A DNA stretch of 52,645 nt from an uncultured Rhodospirillaceae bacterium (GTDB lineage: Bacteria; Pseudomonadota; Alphaproteobacteria; Rhodospirillales; Rhodospirillaceae), in assembly GCA_943787205.1 (NCBI GenBank), contig CALSLN010000026.1, positions 1 through 52,645 on the forward strand, written 5' to 3'. Below the pieces are notes generated by a model that searched no databases, was not told where the DNA came from, and was given only the letters and a program-made list of their open reading frames with translations. The position numbers and the translations under genes were made by a program. Shown here in pieces: positions 1 to 8,104 of this stretch (its first letter is position 1; the number at the start of each line of letters is the position of its first letter).

Positions 1-2
1 CC

Positions 3-3000
3 TCATTTGACCAACTCCTATCAAGCTTTTCCGCAGACCCAAATATCAAGGGTCGGCTGTTTGAAAATATTTTTGCTAAGTGGTTTTTTGAGAACGACCC
101 AGCCTGGAAGACCAAGGTCGCAAAAGTCTGGCGTTGGAAAGACTACCCAGATTATTGGGGGCCGGACTGTGGTGTTGATCTTGTCTGTCGCATGAAAAAT
201 GGTGAGGACTGGGCAGTCCAAGCGAAGTGCTACGACGAATCCTACCCCGTCAGTAGGGGTGATATTGACAAATTCCTCACAGAATCAAACCGCCCCAACA
301 TTCATGGGCGAGTGCTGATTGCGACCACCGACCTCATAGGTGCCAACGCCAACAATGCAATAAAAGGGCAAGAAAAGCCCGTCGTCAAAGTGCTTCTGCA
401 AGACCTTCGCAGTTCTGCTCTCAATTACCCAGAACATATAGATAAACTTCATGCATATATTACTCGGGATCCCCACACACCAAGGCCTCACCAAAGAGAA
501 GCAATCGACGCGGTTATAAAGGGCTTCAAGACTGAGGATAGGGGGCAGCTCATTATGGCTTGCGGGACTGGGAAAACCATGTCCGCGCTTTGGATCAAGG
601 AAGAACTGAAGGCGAAGAACACACTCGTGCTGGTTCCCTCACTGTTTCTTCTTTCGCAAACACTTAAGGAATGGACCGCTAATCGTTTAGACGATTTTGG
701 AGCTCTTTGCGTTTGCTCGGACGAAACTGTAAGCAAGGACGAGGATGCCCTAATCTCAGAAGTGCCGTTTCCGGTGACTACTGATGTATCAGAAATCAGG
801 CAGTTTCTCTCGCAGTCTGAATCGAGGGTTATATTCTCCACGTATCAGTCGTCGCAGAAGGTCGCCGAGGCTCAAGCCCATGGAGATATTCCAGAGTTTG
901 ATCTTGTGATAGCGGATGAAGCTCACAAGTGCGTAGGCCAAACTTCATCAGACTTTGGAACAGTTCTGGATAATTCCAAGGTTACAGCTGCCAAGCGATT
1001 GTTCATGACGGCAACGCCGCGAACCTTCAGCGCTCACTACTCTAGGCTCGCTGCGGACCGTGGTTTGGATATTGTTTCCATGGATGACGAAACGGTCTTT
1101 GGAGGCGTTTTCCACAGACTAACTTTTGGCCGAGCGATAGCTGATGACCTTCTCAGTGACTATCGGGTGGTCATCGTTGGGGTGGATGACCCAACAATCA
1201 GAGAATTCATTGAGGACCGTGAGCTTCTTCAAACAGAAAGCGGGATAGAGGACGACGCCGAAACCCTCGCATCCAAGATCGGTCTGTTAAAGGCGGTCAA
1301 AGACTATGATCTGCGTCGAATGATCAGCTTTCATAGTTACGTGAAGGGCGCGCAGAATTTTTCAGAGACGCTGCCCAAGGTCATGGAATGGCTAACCGAC
1401 GAACACAGGCCAACGGGAGCCCTGGGCACCGATTACGTGTCCGGAAAAATGCCTGCTGGCGACAGAGTCAGAAAACTTGAACGGCTAAAAAACTTAGAAA
1501 GTGGCACGCGACATATAGTGAGTAATGCTCGGTGTTTATCAGAGGGAGTAGATGTCCCTACACTTGACGGCGTTGTATTCATCGACTCAAAGAAAAGCAA
1601 AGTCGACATTGTTCAGGCGGTGGGCCGAGCAATACGACCAAGCGCCGTCAAAACCTACGGAACAATCGTTTTGCCCATTTTTATTGGCGATGACCAGGAC
1701 GCTGACGCGGAGCTAAGCCAAAGCCGTTTCTCGGTAATCTGGGATTGCCTCAATGCTCTGAGAGCGCATGACGAAGTTCTTGCAGAGGAAATAGATAACC
1801 TCAGGACCAAACTAGGTAGGCACGGACACTTTGATGGCTTTCCTGAGAAGATTAAATTTGATCTACCAATGAGAATATCTAATGAATTTGCGGCAGCTTT
1901 CCAGGTGCGTTTGTTGGAGACAGCGACGGCTTCCTGGATGTTTTGGTTTGGGTTATTGGAGGCTTACAAGGAACGCAACGGCGATTGCTTGGTTCAAGCG
2001 AGCGCTGAAACCGTTGATGGTTACAAGCTCGGCAACTGGTGCGGCACACAACGCCAACAATTTAAGGCCGGACGTCTTTCCGATGATCGGATTAAAAAAC
2101 TTGAGGACCTGGGCTTTGTCTGGTTCTCGGATGAGGCCGCCTGGACTAATGGCTACGAGCACCTCAAGGCTTACAAGGAACGCAACGGCGATTGCTTGGT
2201 TCAAAGGAGCGCTGAAACCGTTGATGGTTACAAGCTCGGCACCTGGTGCGGCACACAACGCAAACAATTTAAGGCCGGACGTCTTTCCGATGATCGGATT
2301 AAAAAACTTGAGGACCTGGGCTTTGTCTGGGATACGCTTGAAGCCGCCTGGACTAATGGCTACGAGCACCTCAAGGCTTACAAGGAACGCAACGGCGATT
2401 GCTTAGTGAAGGGTCCTCATAAAACCGATGATGGTTACAACCTCGGCAGCTGGTGCAGTAATCAACGAACAGATTATAAGACCAAGACCCTTTCCGATGA
2501 TCGGGTCAAAAAACTTGAGGACCTGGGCTTTGTCTGGGATTGGGAGGAAGCCGGCTGGACTAAAGGCTACGAGCACCTCAAGGCTTACAAGGAACGCAAC
2601 GGCGATTGCTTAGTGAAGGGTCCTCATAAAACCGTTGATGGTTACAAGCTCGGCAGCTGGTGCGGCAACCAACGCAGTGCTTATAAGGCCAGACGTCTTT
2701 CGGATGATCGGATCAAAAAGCTTGAGGACCTGGGCTTTGTCTGGGGGGATACGCGAGAAACCGCCCGGACTGATGGCTACGAGCACCTCAAGGCATACAA
2801 GGAACGCGAAGGCGATTGCTTAGTTCCAGCGGATTATAAAACCGATGATGGTTACGCGCTCGGTAACTGGTGCGGCAACCAACGCAGAGATTATAAGACC
2901 GGACATCTTTCGGATGATCGGATCAAAAAACTTGAGGACCTGGGCTTTGTCTGGGATGCGCGCGAAGCCGCCTGGACTGAAAGCTACGAGCACCTCAAGG

Positions 3001-3368
3001 CTTACAAGGAACGCGAAGGCGATTGCTCAGTTCCACGCAGCTACAAAACCGATAGTGGTTACGCGCTCGGCGACTGGTGCACCAATCAACGCAGTGCTTA
3101 TAAGGCCAGACGTCTTTCGGATGATCGGATCAAAAAGCTTGAGGACCTGGGCTTTGTCTGGAATACGCATGAAGCCGCCTGGACTAATGGCTACGAGCAC
3201 CGCAAGGCTTACAAGGGAAGCGGAAGCAACCAATGGTTAACTGGCTACGAGCACCTCAAGGCTTACAAGGAACGCGAGGGCGATTGCTTAGTTCCACAGA
3301 GTTATAAAACCGATGGTGGTTCCCGAGCTCGGTCTACTGGTGCGGTACACCAACGCAGCAGATTATAA
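3..3368 (+). CDS. Nuclease-helicase with tandem helicase-associated (HA) repeats, 5' partial
   Basis: The frame is open through the left edge, so the N-terminus is missing. The visible order is a PD-(D/E)xK-like (Mrr-type) nuclease segment (GVDLVC then VQAK, nt 170-230), and a superfamily 2 helicase with Walker A ACGTGKT (nt ~558), DEAH box ADEAH (~913), motif III TATPR (~1010) and motif VI QAVGRAIR (~1615). From nt ~1950 follow six tandem 69-residue HA-type repeats (each with GYEHLKAYKER, LGxWC, LSDDRIKKLEDLGFVW). The seventh is broken: this frame stops at 3368, while the rest of the repeat (DYKAGRLS to a stop at 3466-3468) continues in another frame. Related proteins are restriction- or defence-associated DNA translocases; a defence role here is inferred from the nuclease-helicase architecture and the position in an integrated element. 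An ATG at 192 is only an internal Met, since coding homology begins upstream. Confidence 0.85.
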   Translation, partial: SFDQLLSSFSADPNIKGRLFENIFAKWFFENDPAWKTKVAKVWRWKDYPDYWGPDCGVDLVCRMKNGEDWAVQAKCYDESYPVSRGDIDKFLTESNRPNIHGRVLIATTDLIGANANNAIKGQEKPVVKVLLQDLRSSALNYPEHIDKLHAYITRDPHTPRPHQREAIDAVIKGFKTEDRGQLIMACGTGKTMSALWIKEELKAKNTLVLVPSLFLLSQTLKEWTANRLDDFGALCVCSDETVSKDEDALISEVPFPVTTDVSEIRQFLSQSESRVIFSTYQSSQKVAEAQAHGDIPEFDLVIADEAHKCVGQTSSDFGTVLDNSKVTAAKRLFMTATPRTFSAHYSRLAADRGLDIVSMDDETVFGGVFHRLTFGRAIADDLLSDYRVVIVGVDDPTIREFIEDRELLQTESGIEDDAETLASKIGLLKAVKDYDLRRMISFHSYVKGAQNFSETLPKVMEWLTDEHRPTGALGTDYVSGKMPAGDRVRKLERLKNLESGTRHIVSNARCLSEGVDVPTLDGVVFIDSKKSKVDIVQAVGRAIRPSAVKTYGTIVLPIFIGDDQDADAELSQSRFSVIWDCLNALRAHDEVLAEEIDNLRTKLGRHGHFDGFPEKIKFDLPMRISNEFAAAFQVRLLETATASWMFWFGLLEAYKERNGDCLVQASAETVDGYKLGNWCGTQRQQFKAGRLSDDRIKKLEDLGFVWFSDEAAWTNGYEHLKAYKERNGDCLVQRSAETVDGYKLGTWCGTQRKQFKAGRLSDDRIKKLEDLGFVWDTLEAAWTNGYEHLKAYKERNGDCLVKGPHKTDDGYNLGSWCSNQRTDYKTKTLSDDRVKKLEDLGFVWDWEEAGWTKGYEHLKAYKERNGDCLVKGPHKTVDGYKLGSWCGNQRSAYKARRLSDDRIKKLEDLGFVWGDTRETARTDGYEHLKAYKEREGDCLVPADYKTDDGYALGNWCGNQRRDYKTGHLSDDRIKKLEDLGFVWDAREAAWTESYEHLKAYKEREGDCSVPRSYKTDSGYALGDWCTNQRSAYKARRLSDDRIKKLEDLGFVWNTHEAAWTNGYEHRKAYKGSGSNQWLTGYEHLKAYKEREGDCLVPQSYKTDGGSRARSTGAVHQRSRL

Positions 3369-3468
3369 GGCTGGACGTCTTTCCCATGAGCTAGATCGTG
3401 ATCGGATAGCGAAGCTCAATGCGCTTGGTTTCGATTGGGGAAAAGCCGAAGGCTCTAAGGAAGCATGA
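1945..3468 (+). repeat. Tandem 207-bp coding repeats, six full copies plus a degenerate seventh
   Basis: The segment GATGATCGG recurs at 2082, 2289, 2496, 2703, 2913 and 3120, giving a period of 207 bp with one 210-bp unit (one extra codon). Long stretches are identical between copies even at third codon positions, notably the block coding KKLEDLGFVW. Synonymous identity points to recent duplication or gene conversion rather than selection on protein alone. Near 3190-3260 a short partial duplication (GYEHRKAYK, then GYEHLKAYK) interrupts the pattern, after which the last copy loses frame around 3318-3345. Confidence 0.9.
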
Positions 3469-3606
3469 TTGGAAACGGAACGGACAGGGGCCCGCACCTA
3501 TGCCGCGAACACCTTTTTTAGCTTCGACCATGATGGTAAATTCATTAACTCGCCGGTGGGGCATAGTCCACCTCTCAGCCAATGGGCACACGGAGGAATA
3601 GGTACA

Positions 3607-4131
3607 ATGGTAAGTAATTTAGAGCGGCTTCGAGCGCTTGAAACTGAACATGAAGAGTTTTTTGATTCGCGCATAGTGCCTATCCTGGAATCAAAAGGCG
3701 TGTACCCAAAAAACGATTTTAGCGATATAGAGCATATCGAGAGTACTGAGACACAGCGGGAGTATGTTGAACTTTGCATAGAGTTGCTTGAAGCAAACAT
3801 CGCGAATGAAAGAGAAGACGCTACTCTAATGGAACTCCCTTCTAAATCGGATAAACCACAATCTATAGTTTACGCGCTCGTAGGTGCAGCTGCTGGATAC
3901 TACTCAGGTGGTCCAGTGTGGGCCTTTTTAGCGGCAGCCGCAGGGTATCTATACGGTAGGCACTCTGATTCTCTAACCTATAAAGAAAAGCTTCCAAATG
4001 TAGAAGAGCACAATAGGTTTGCACATGAGACCCGCGAACGTATCGATCGGTATGAAAACCAGATAATTAAACTGAAAAAAGTAATACATCCAAATCTGCC
4101 AGATGAAGCAAGTCCGAGAAGACATTACTGA
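3607..4131 (+). CDS. Hypothetical membrane protein with coiled-coil ends
   Basis: I do not recognise this 174-residue protein. The ATG at 3607 is preferred over the open frame from 3469 because a strong GGAGG lies at 3592-3596, ten bases upstream. The N-terminal half is charged and helical (SNLERLRALETEHEEFF), followed by two short hydrophobic, glycine/alanine-rich segments (SIVYALVGAAAGYY and AFLAAAAGYLYG) that look like a helical hairpin in the membrane. The C-terminus is again charged (ETRERIDRYENQIIKLKK). It follows the nuclease-helicase on the same strand about 140 bp beyond its decayed tail, so it may be a cargo gene expressed with it. Confidence 0.6.
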   Translation: MVSNLERLRALETEHEEFFDSRIVPILESKGVYPKNDFSDIEHIESTETQREYVELCIELLEANIANEREDATLMELPSKSDKPQSIVYALVGAAAGYYSGGPVWAFLAAAAGYLYGRHSDSLTYKEKLPNVEEHNRFAHETRERIDRYENQIIKLKKVIHPNLPDEASPRRHY

Positions 4132-4196
4132 ATAGCCACGCACCATCGAACTGCTCAAGCTGCGTGATGTAATAGGCCAGTCACGCCCTTTTTCCC

Positions 4197-4580
4197 CTAC
4201 TCCAACAACCTGCTCCAGACATTCTCTCTAATTGTCTTGTACGGTCGTGCAACACACGTGGGGTCGAGTAAAATTTGGCCTTGTTTGTTAATTCTGTAAG
4301 AGTCATCACCCAGCTCAACTGCGGCCAAGCCCTCACTGAATGACCCCGCAGAATCGAACTGCGGATTGATCACCATCTGTCCAGACCGGTCGATGAAACC
4401 ATATTTATTACCCAGCTGAACTCGGGCCAAGCCCTCACTGAATGACTCCGCAAAACCGAACTGCGGATTGATCACCATCTGTCCAGAGCGGTCGATGAAA
4501 CCATATTTATTACCCAGCTGAACTCGGGCCAAGCCCTCACTTGAATGGCTTGTCGGCACACCTGATGCCGAGATCGGCAT
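4197..4580 (-). pseudogene. WG-repeat protein remnant
   Basis: The 127-residue frame contains two nearly identical WG/KWG-type repeats (EGLARVQLGNKYGFIDRSG then QMVINPQF) and a divergent third (AAVELGDDSYRINKQGQILLDP). The 34-residue period is also visible as a 102-bp DNA repeat. WG proteins usually carry many more repeats and a signal peptide; here the first twelve residues are unrelated, and the start overlaps the junction with a histidine-kinase fragment on the opposite strand. It is therefore most likely the 3' end of a longer gene cut by rearrangement. The family mediates protein interactions and often occurs in cargo regions; no specific function can be given. Confidence 0.6.
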
Positions 4581-4824
4581 ATCCGTTAGAAGCGACCGCA
4601 GGTTCTGTCATATCGATTTTCAGGACAATGGACCGGGCATCCCTGATGATCACGTGGACCATATTTTGAACCAGGGTGGACAGGACTTCACGGCGGCGGG
4701 GAATGGCCTGACACTGGCGCAGGAGGTTCTTGATGATTACGGCGCCCGTCTAAAGCTCAAGCGCCGCAGGAGACGGACAACCTTTACTGTTAGCTTCCAG
4801 CGTAGGCGAGTGACGAGGACCTAG
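4558..4824 (+). pseudogene. Histidine-kinase ATPase (HATPase_c) 3' fragment
   Basis: Reading + from about 4558 to the TAG at 4822-4824 gives the end of a GHKL ATPase domain: HIDFQDNGPGIPDDHV (N and G1 boxes), then GNGLTLAQEVLDDYGARL (G2 region) and a terminal TTFTVSF strand. An in-frame stop at 4519 and the absence of the H-box and N-terminus show that only the C-terminal part of a sensor kinase or related ATPase remains. It is joined head-on to the WG remnant, which marks a recombination junction. Not expected to be functional. Confidence 0.6.
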
Positions 4825-4829
4825 GGCCC

Positions 4830-5042
4830 TCATGTATGCTGTTCGTAAACGCGAGGAACGATTTCTTGCATTAGCGACGCCACGTATTCGACATGAATAA
4901 TAGTAACATTTTCTGTTGGGAGTGATCCAAATTCCTGCTCATATCGCGCCTGTGCATCCTCAAAAGATTCGTGCAGTTCCTGTTCAATGGCGATCATTTC
5001 GAGGGTTTTGATACCTCCCGATATGCAGAATATTTTCAACAC
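4830..5042 (-). CDS. Small hypothetical protein
   Basis: A 70-codon frame with GTG start at 5042, no clear ribosome binding site, and no family that I recognise. The body (EQELHESFEDAQARYEQEFGS) is acidic and probably helical. An internal ATG (MIAIEQELHE) could be the true start. It sits alone between decayed fragments and the HGGxG pair, so it may be a spurious frame. Confidence 0.3.
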   Translation of the reverse strand: MLKIFCISGGIKTLEMIAIEQELHESFEDAQARYEQEFGSLPTENVTIIHVEYVASLMQEIVPRVYEQHT

Positions 5043-5223
5043 GAAGGATACACAAATCGCAACGAGGACCAGTCAATATTGGCGGAAACAGACAAAATTT
5101 TTTTACGTAAAGGTGCGTTCGTTTAGTTCGGTGCATGGTGTCGTTTGCGAGGGACCGTTACTTTCAACAGAAAATTTATTCAGAAAGTAGAAGATACGCA
5201 TAGAAATATTTTTCTAAATCTAG

Positions 5224-5472
5224 TCATACGGATTTCGTCAATTCTTCGATTTCTAGCGCCAATTCCCTGAACAACTTGCGTTCTCTAATCATGTCTAATG
5301 CATAGAAACCGTGCTTAAGGGCGTAACTGTTTCCTTTAGGTGCTCCGCTTCCTCTTCCCCCGTGCATTCGACAACGCTTCTTTTCCTTGATCGCGGGCGA
5401 CTGGCACGGCTTCCCCGAGCGTGTCCTGGCACCGCAACGAGGACTGAGATGCATCTGCAACTTGCTTTGCAT
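5224..5472 (-). CDS. HGGxG motif-containing protein
   Basis: An 82-residue basic protein with paired cysteines (RCGARTRSGKPCQSP), a CRMHGG motif and GSGAPKGNSYALKHGFY, the signature of the HGGxG family found in alphaproteobacterial prophages and integrated elements. The Cys/His pattern suggests a small zinc-binding fold; the biochemical role is unknown. The ATG at 5472 has AGGA about eight bases upstream, which favours it over the TTG at 5499. Its first 137 bases lie inside the 3' end of the upstream gene in another frame, an arrangement I recall from related elements. Confidence 0.75.
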   Translation of the reverse strand: MQSKLQMHLSPRCGARTRSGKPCQSPAIKEKKRCRMHGGRGSGAPKGNSYALKHGFYALDMIRERKLFRELALEIEELTKSV

Positions 5473-6037
5473 GGGGTTGTTCCTTGATTTTTTCTTCAAC
5501 GCCCCCCGGAGGGAAGGCGTTGACCTGAGTTGGTCCCGACGAGTTCACTTCGATGTGCTGGTGTTTAACTGTAACGGTCTGGTTGCCTGACTCGCCCCGG
5601 TACTTCTTCAGCGCAGCCATTTGTTCCGTGTAAAGACGTGAGAGTTTGGCGGCCTGTTTCAAGTAGATTTCGACGACTTCAATTGGTTGACCATGTATGA
5701 AAGCGCGCCGGTAAAGGTCCATGCTGGCATTGTGAGAGGCAACCATTTGCGCTGCCAGTTGCCCTTCGATTTCATCTCTAGGTCGGATACCTTGCAATGT
5801 GGCTAAAGTCATTTGCATAACTTCTTCTACATCTTTATTGGCGAGGCCAACCCCACCCAAAATGGAATTTATCGATTGCGTTAGGATGCGAGTGCAAAAT
5901 TCTTTGCTGGTTGATCCAGACAGTCTTTCGGGAGCAACTGCCAATTGGATTTTGGCATTATTATTGCCGTTTTGATCTTCCTCTACGGTGACTTCGGCCG
6001 GGTCGTTTTTTCTCTTGTCCTCTAATTCATCAGACAT
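5336..6037 (-). CDS. Hypothetical element protein overlapping the HGGxG gene
   Basis: This 233-residue protein has an acidic start (SDELEDKRKNDP), a helical core of about 110 residues (LAAQMVASHNASMDLYRRAF, then IEVVEIYLKQAAKLSRLYTE) and a low-complexity C-terminus containing EQPHAKQ and GEAVPVARDQG. The helical core resembles a family usually adjacent to HGGxG genes in alphaproteobacterial elements. The last quarter overlaps the HGGxG gene and is mostly the shifted-frame image of its conserved N-terminus. ATG at 6037 is used; a GTG at 6040 is equally possible. Function unknown. Confidence 0.65.
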   Translation of the reverse strand: MSDELEDKRKNDPAEVTVEEDQNGNNNAKIQLAVAPERLSGSTSKEFCTRILTQSINSILGGVGLANKDVEEVMQMTLATLQGIRPRDEIEGQLAAQMVASHNASMDLYRRAFIHGQPIEVVEIYLKQAAKLSRLYTEQMAALKKYRGESGNQTVTVKHQHIEVNSSGPTQVNAFPPGGVEEKIKEQPHAKQVADASQSSLRCQDTLGEAVPVARDQGKEALSNARGKRKRST

Positions 6038-6154
6038 CACTTGAATGCCCTCATGACCGCCGCATCACAGCCGGAAGGCCGGCAGATTGGGTCCCAGTTT
6101 CTAGCTTCAGCACAGGAAACGGAAAGGTGAGGTCCAATAAGAGTTTTCCAATAA

Positions 6155-6466
6155 TCAAAACGGAAGATCATCTTCTTCCTCTGCCTTCAACCACCGCTTT
6201 TTCCGATCATTAATGATTTCTTGTCGCTGTCTATAAATGAACGTGTGCATCAAACTGTCCACCTGATCTTTATACCCCTGCCTCTCTCTCTCTAGATCTG
6301 GAGTAGTGATCATGTAATCTGTGGTTTCTTCAATTCTTTCGAGGACGTAACGAAGGGTTTTCTCTGGTTCCTCATCATGACCAAGTTCCCGTAATACTTG
6401 TTGTAAACAAGCCACGCCTGCTGCGTTAACTCTATTTGTGAAAGTGTCTGGGCCGTCATTTTCCAT
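6155..6466 (-). CDS. Hypothetical element protein
   Basis: A 103-residue protein, acidic at the C-terminus (KAEEEDDLPF) and helical throughout. The ATG at 6466 (MENDGPDTF) has GGAG eight bases upstream (minus strand of 6475-6478). An extended frame from TTG 6550 would overlap the preceding gene by 16 bases and is less supported. No family recognised. Same strand and spacing as the other element genes, so probably part of their transcript. Confidence 0.55.
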   Translation of the reverse strand: MENDGPDTFTNRVNAAGVACLQQVLRELGHDEEPEKTLRYVLERIEETTDYMITTPDLERERQGYKDQVDSLMHTFIYRQRQEIINDRKKRWLKAEEEDDLPF

Positions 6467-6534
6467 TTTTTGTCTCCGTTTAAATTTGCGATTGGTTGGG
6501 TGGTTCGCACCCGTTTTTTGAAGTGCTGCTAGAC

Positions 6535-7026
6535 TTAGTAATTTAGACAAATTCTTTTTCTGAACGGCGGCAAATCTGTTTGGACCTTGCCGCCCTCACT
6601 CTCGATGACAACGCGGTCTGACGAAACGAGAGAAACGTTTCTGCCCTTGATTGACCAAACCAATGCGCGTGTATCTAGGCAGGGTTCTGGGCATTCGGGA
6701 TGCACGCCAAAAACATCAGATGGCGTCCACCCCAGAGCAGCCAACTTCGAGCCCCAAGAGTCCAAAAACCGCCCTGAGTCGTCTATGACCTGGAGCCACC
6801 TCTCTTCGGTCACATTAGGTGGCTTGGGCATGCTCTGAAGCTTTGCAAACCCCTCAGCCCACTCACGGGGTATCTGGCCGTCAAAGCTACAGATGGCTGC
6901 CCTCTCTTCGGTTTCGTCTTCTGAAAGAGTCTGTCCCACATGGTCAGTGGGGGGGGGCAAGGAGCTGCTAGGTTTTGTCCCGGCTTTGTCCCTTTGCGTG
7001 TCCTGCCTCAAACGCCTGGTTTGCAA
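6535..7026 (-). CDS. Hypothetical element protein
   Basis: A 163-residue protein. The stretch IPREWAEGFAKLQSMPKP, a following WLQVIDDSGRFLDSWG, and LGWTPSDVFGVHP match a family seen beside RepA-like ATPases in alphaproteobacterial integrated elements, where no function is known. The start is a TTG at 7026 without a good ribosome binding site; the true start may be internal, because the first 20 codons consist partly of the GGGACAAA repeats described separately. Confidence 0.55.
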   Translation of the reverse strand: MQTRRLRQDTQRDKAGTKPSSSLPPPTDHVGQTLSEDETEERAAICSFDGQIPREWAEGFAKLQSMPKPPNVTEERWLQVIDDSGRFLDSWGSKLAALGWTPSDVFGVHPECPEPCLDTRALVWSIKGRNVSLVSSDRVVIESEGGKVQTDLPPFRKRICLNY

Positions 7027-7130
7027 GGGCTTTTAGGCTGAACGTCCCGACTTTGTCCCACGGTTTGTCCCGTTCTGAAGTGATTTGTCCCGCTGTCCCA
7101 TCCCCTATAGGAGCGGGGCAATGGGACAAA
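6974..7130 (-). repeat. Iterated GGGACAAA motifs with a hairpin (candidate iterons)
   Basis: TTTGTCCC (GGGACAAA on the minus strand) occurs at 6974-6981, 6985-6992, 7052-7059, 7064-7071 and 7084-7091, and in inverted orientation at 7123-7130. Two of them form part of an imperfect hairpin, TGTCCCAT (7094-7101) with ATGGGACA (7121-7128) enclosing CCCC/GGGG. The block starts in the N-terminal codons of one gene and ends just before the stop of the RepA-like ATPase. Repeats of this kind beside a replication-type ATPase resemble plasmid iterons, but binding is inference. Confidence 0.5.
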
Positions 7131-7143
7131 GATTTCTGAGTGC

Positions 7144-8104
7144 TCATTTGGCCAATGCCCCTTCTTCTTTTGCACGTTTTTGGAGACGATTAGCCTTGGA
7201 CTTACCAAAGCCCAGCTCTTCTCCAATTTCGCGCGTAGTCAGCCCCTCGCTGGTTAATTGAATGACGCGCTCGTAATCCAGATCAGCAAGGTCTTTGGTT
7301 GTCCATTGTGCAGCGCCGTCTCTGACATCGAGTTTCGCCTCATAAGCCTTGGTGTCGTCACCATGGATGCCCCTGGCTTTTTCCAAGTGGACCTCGAAGC
7401 GAGCACCGTCCGCCGGTGAGTAATCGACTGGACGTTTGAGGTTGATGGAAGTGTCCAAGACATCTTCGCGCCTTGACGTGCCACGTTGGCCACCGTTTTT
7501 GCCAGAATGATGGATCATTAAGACTGACATGCCGCGCTTACGAAGGGTCAGTATCCATTCCTGTACTGGTGTCCATGCCTCGCTCTTGTTTTCTTCAATT
7601 CCCGGACAAAGCGTCGAAAGATTATCCAAGATTAGAAGGCATACCCCTTGCAGATGTTCTTCAATGGCACCCCCTGCCATCGGTAGTGCCAATGTTAGCC
7701 GACATATCAGGCTGTAAATCTGGAGTAATGATATGCAGGTTCTCAGGCTGCTTTAGGTCAACTGACATGCCTCTAGCTATGAATGACAGGCGTTCCTGCA
7801 TCACATTGCCTGGCATCTCGCCATCTACGTATAGAACCTTGCGTGGTTCTGGTGCGGTGTAGCGAAGAACCGAGCCACCAGATGCAACAGCGAGGGCAAC
7901 GGAAAGTGCGAAGTACGTCTTTCCTATTCCTCTAGGTGCGTATGCCATTATCAAGCCTTGGGCGGGCAAGATTGGACTCAATACCATTTCTCGCGGTGGC
8001 AGTTTCATCGATATGAAGGTGCCAACATCGACGGCATTAAGCCTAGGAACCTGAAGGCCCGGTTGGTAAGGAACTGTGTCCGTAAGAGCGTTAAGCGGCG
8101 ACAT
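7144..8104 (-). pseudogene. RepA-like AAA/RecA-fold ATPase, one frameshift
   Basis: Two adjoining frames (8104 to ~7670 and ~7692 to 7144) make one protein of about 319 residues. The first carries Walker A APRGIGKT and a conserved VLYVDGEMP; the second carries Walker B CLLILDNLSTL, the MIHHSGKNGGQRGTS sensor region and a C-terminal winged-helix tail (TTREIGEELGFGKSKANRL). This matches the RSF1010 RepA-like hexameric helicase family that drives replication of mobile elements. Removing one C from the CCCCC run at 7670-7674 restores TDGRGAIEEHL. The start ATG at 8104 overlaps the upstream gene by 14 bases, suggesting translational coupling. Either a decayed gene or a one-base sequence error. Confidence 0.8.

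Noticed and set aside
1882..3240. Several overlapping frames on both strands within the helicase repeats
   Set aside because: They are shifted or reverse readings of the same 207-bp unit and recur with its period; the main frame has the domain homology.
1945..3360. CRISPR array or minisatellite
   Set aside because: The repeats are contiguous coding units in frame with no unique spacers.
3469..3606. Longer start for the small membrane protein
   Set aside because: The extra 46 residues include no conserved feature, and the strong GGAGG before 3607 favours the shorter form.
7008..7226. 72-codon minus-strand frame
   Set aside because: It spans the ATPase 3' end in another frame, the hairpin and the GGGACAAA block; composition and motifs do not look coding.
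7660..7695. Programmed frameshift in the ATPase gene
   Set aside because: There is no slippery heptamer or downstream structure of the known kind, and other genes show the same homopolymer pattern.
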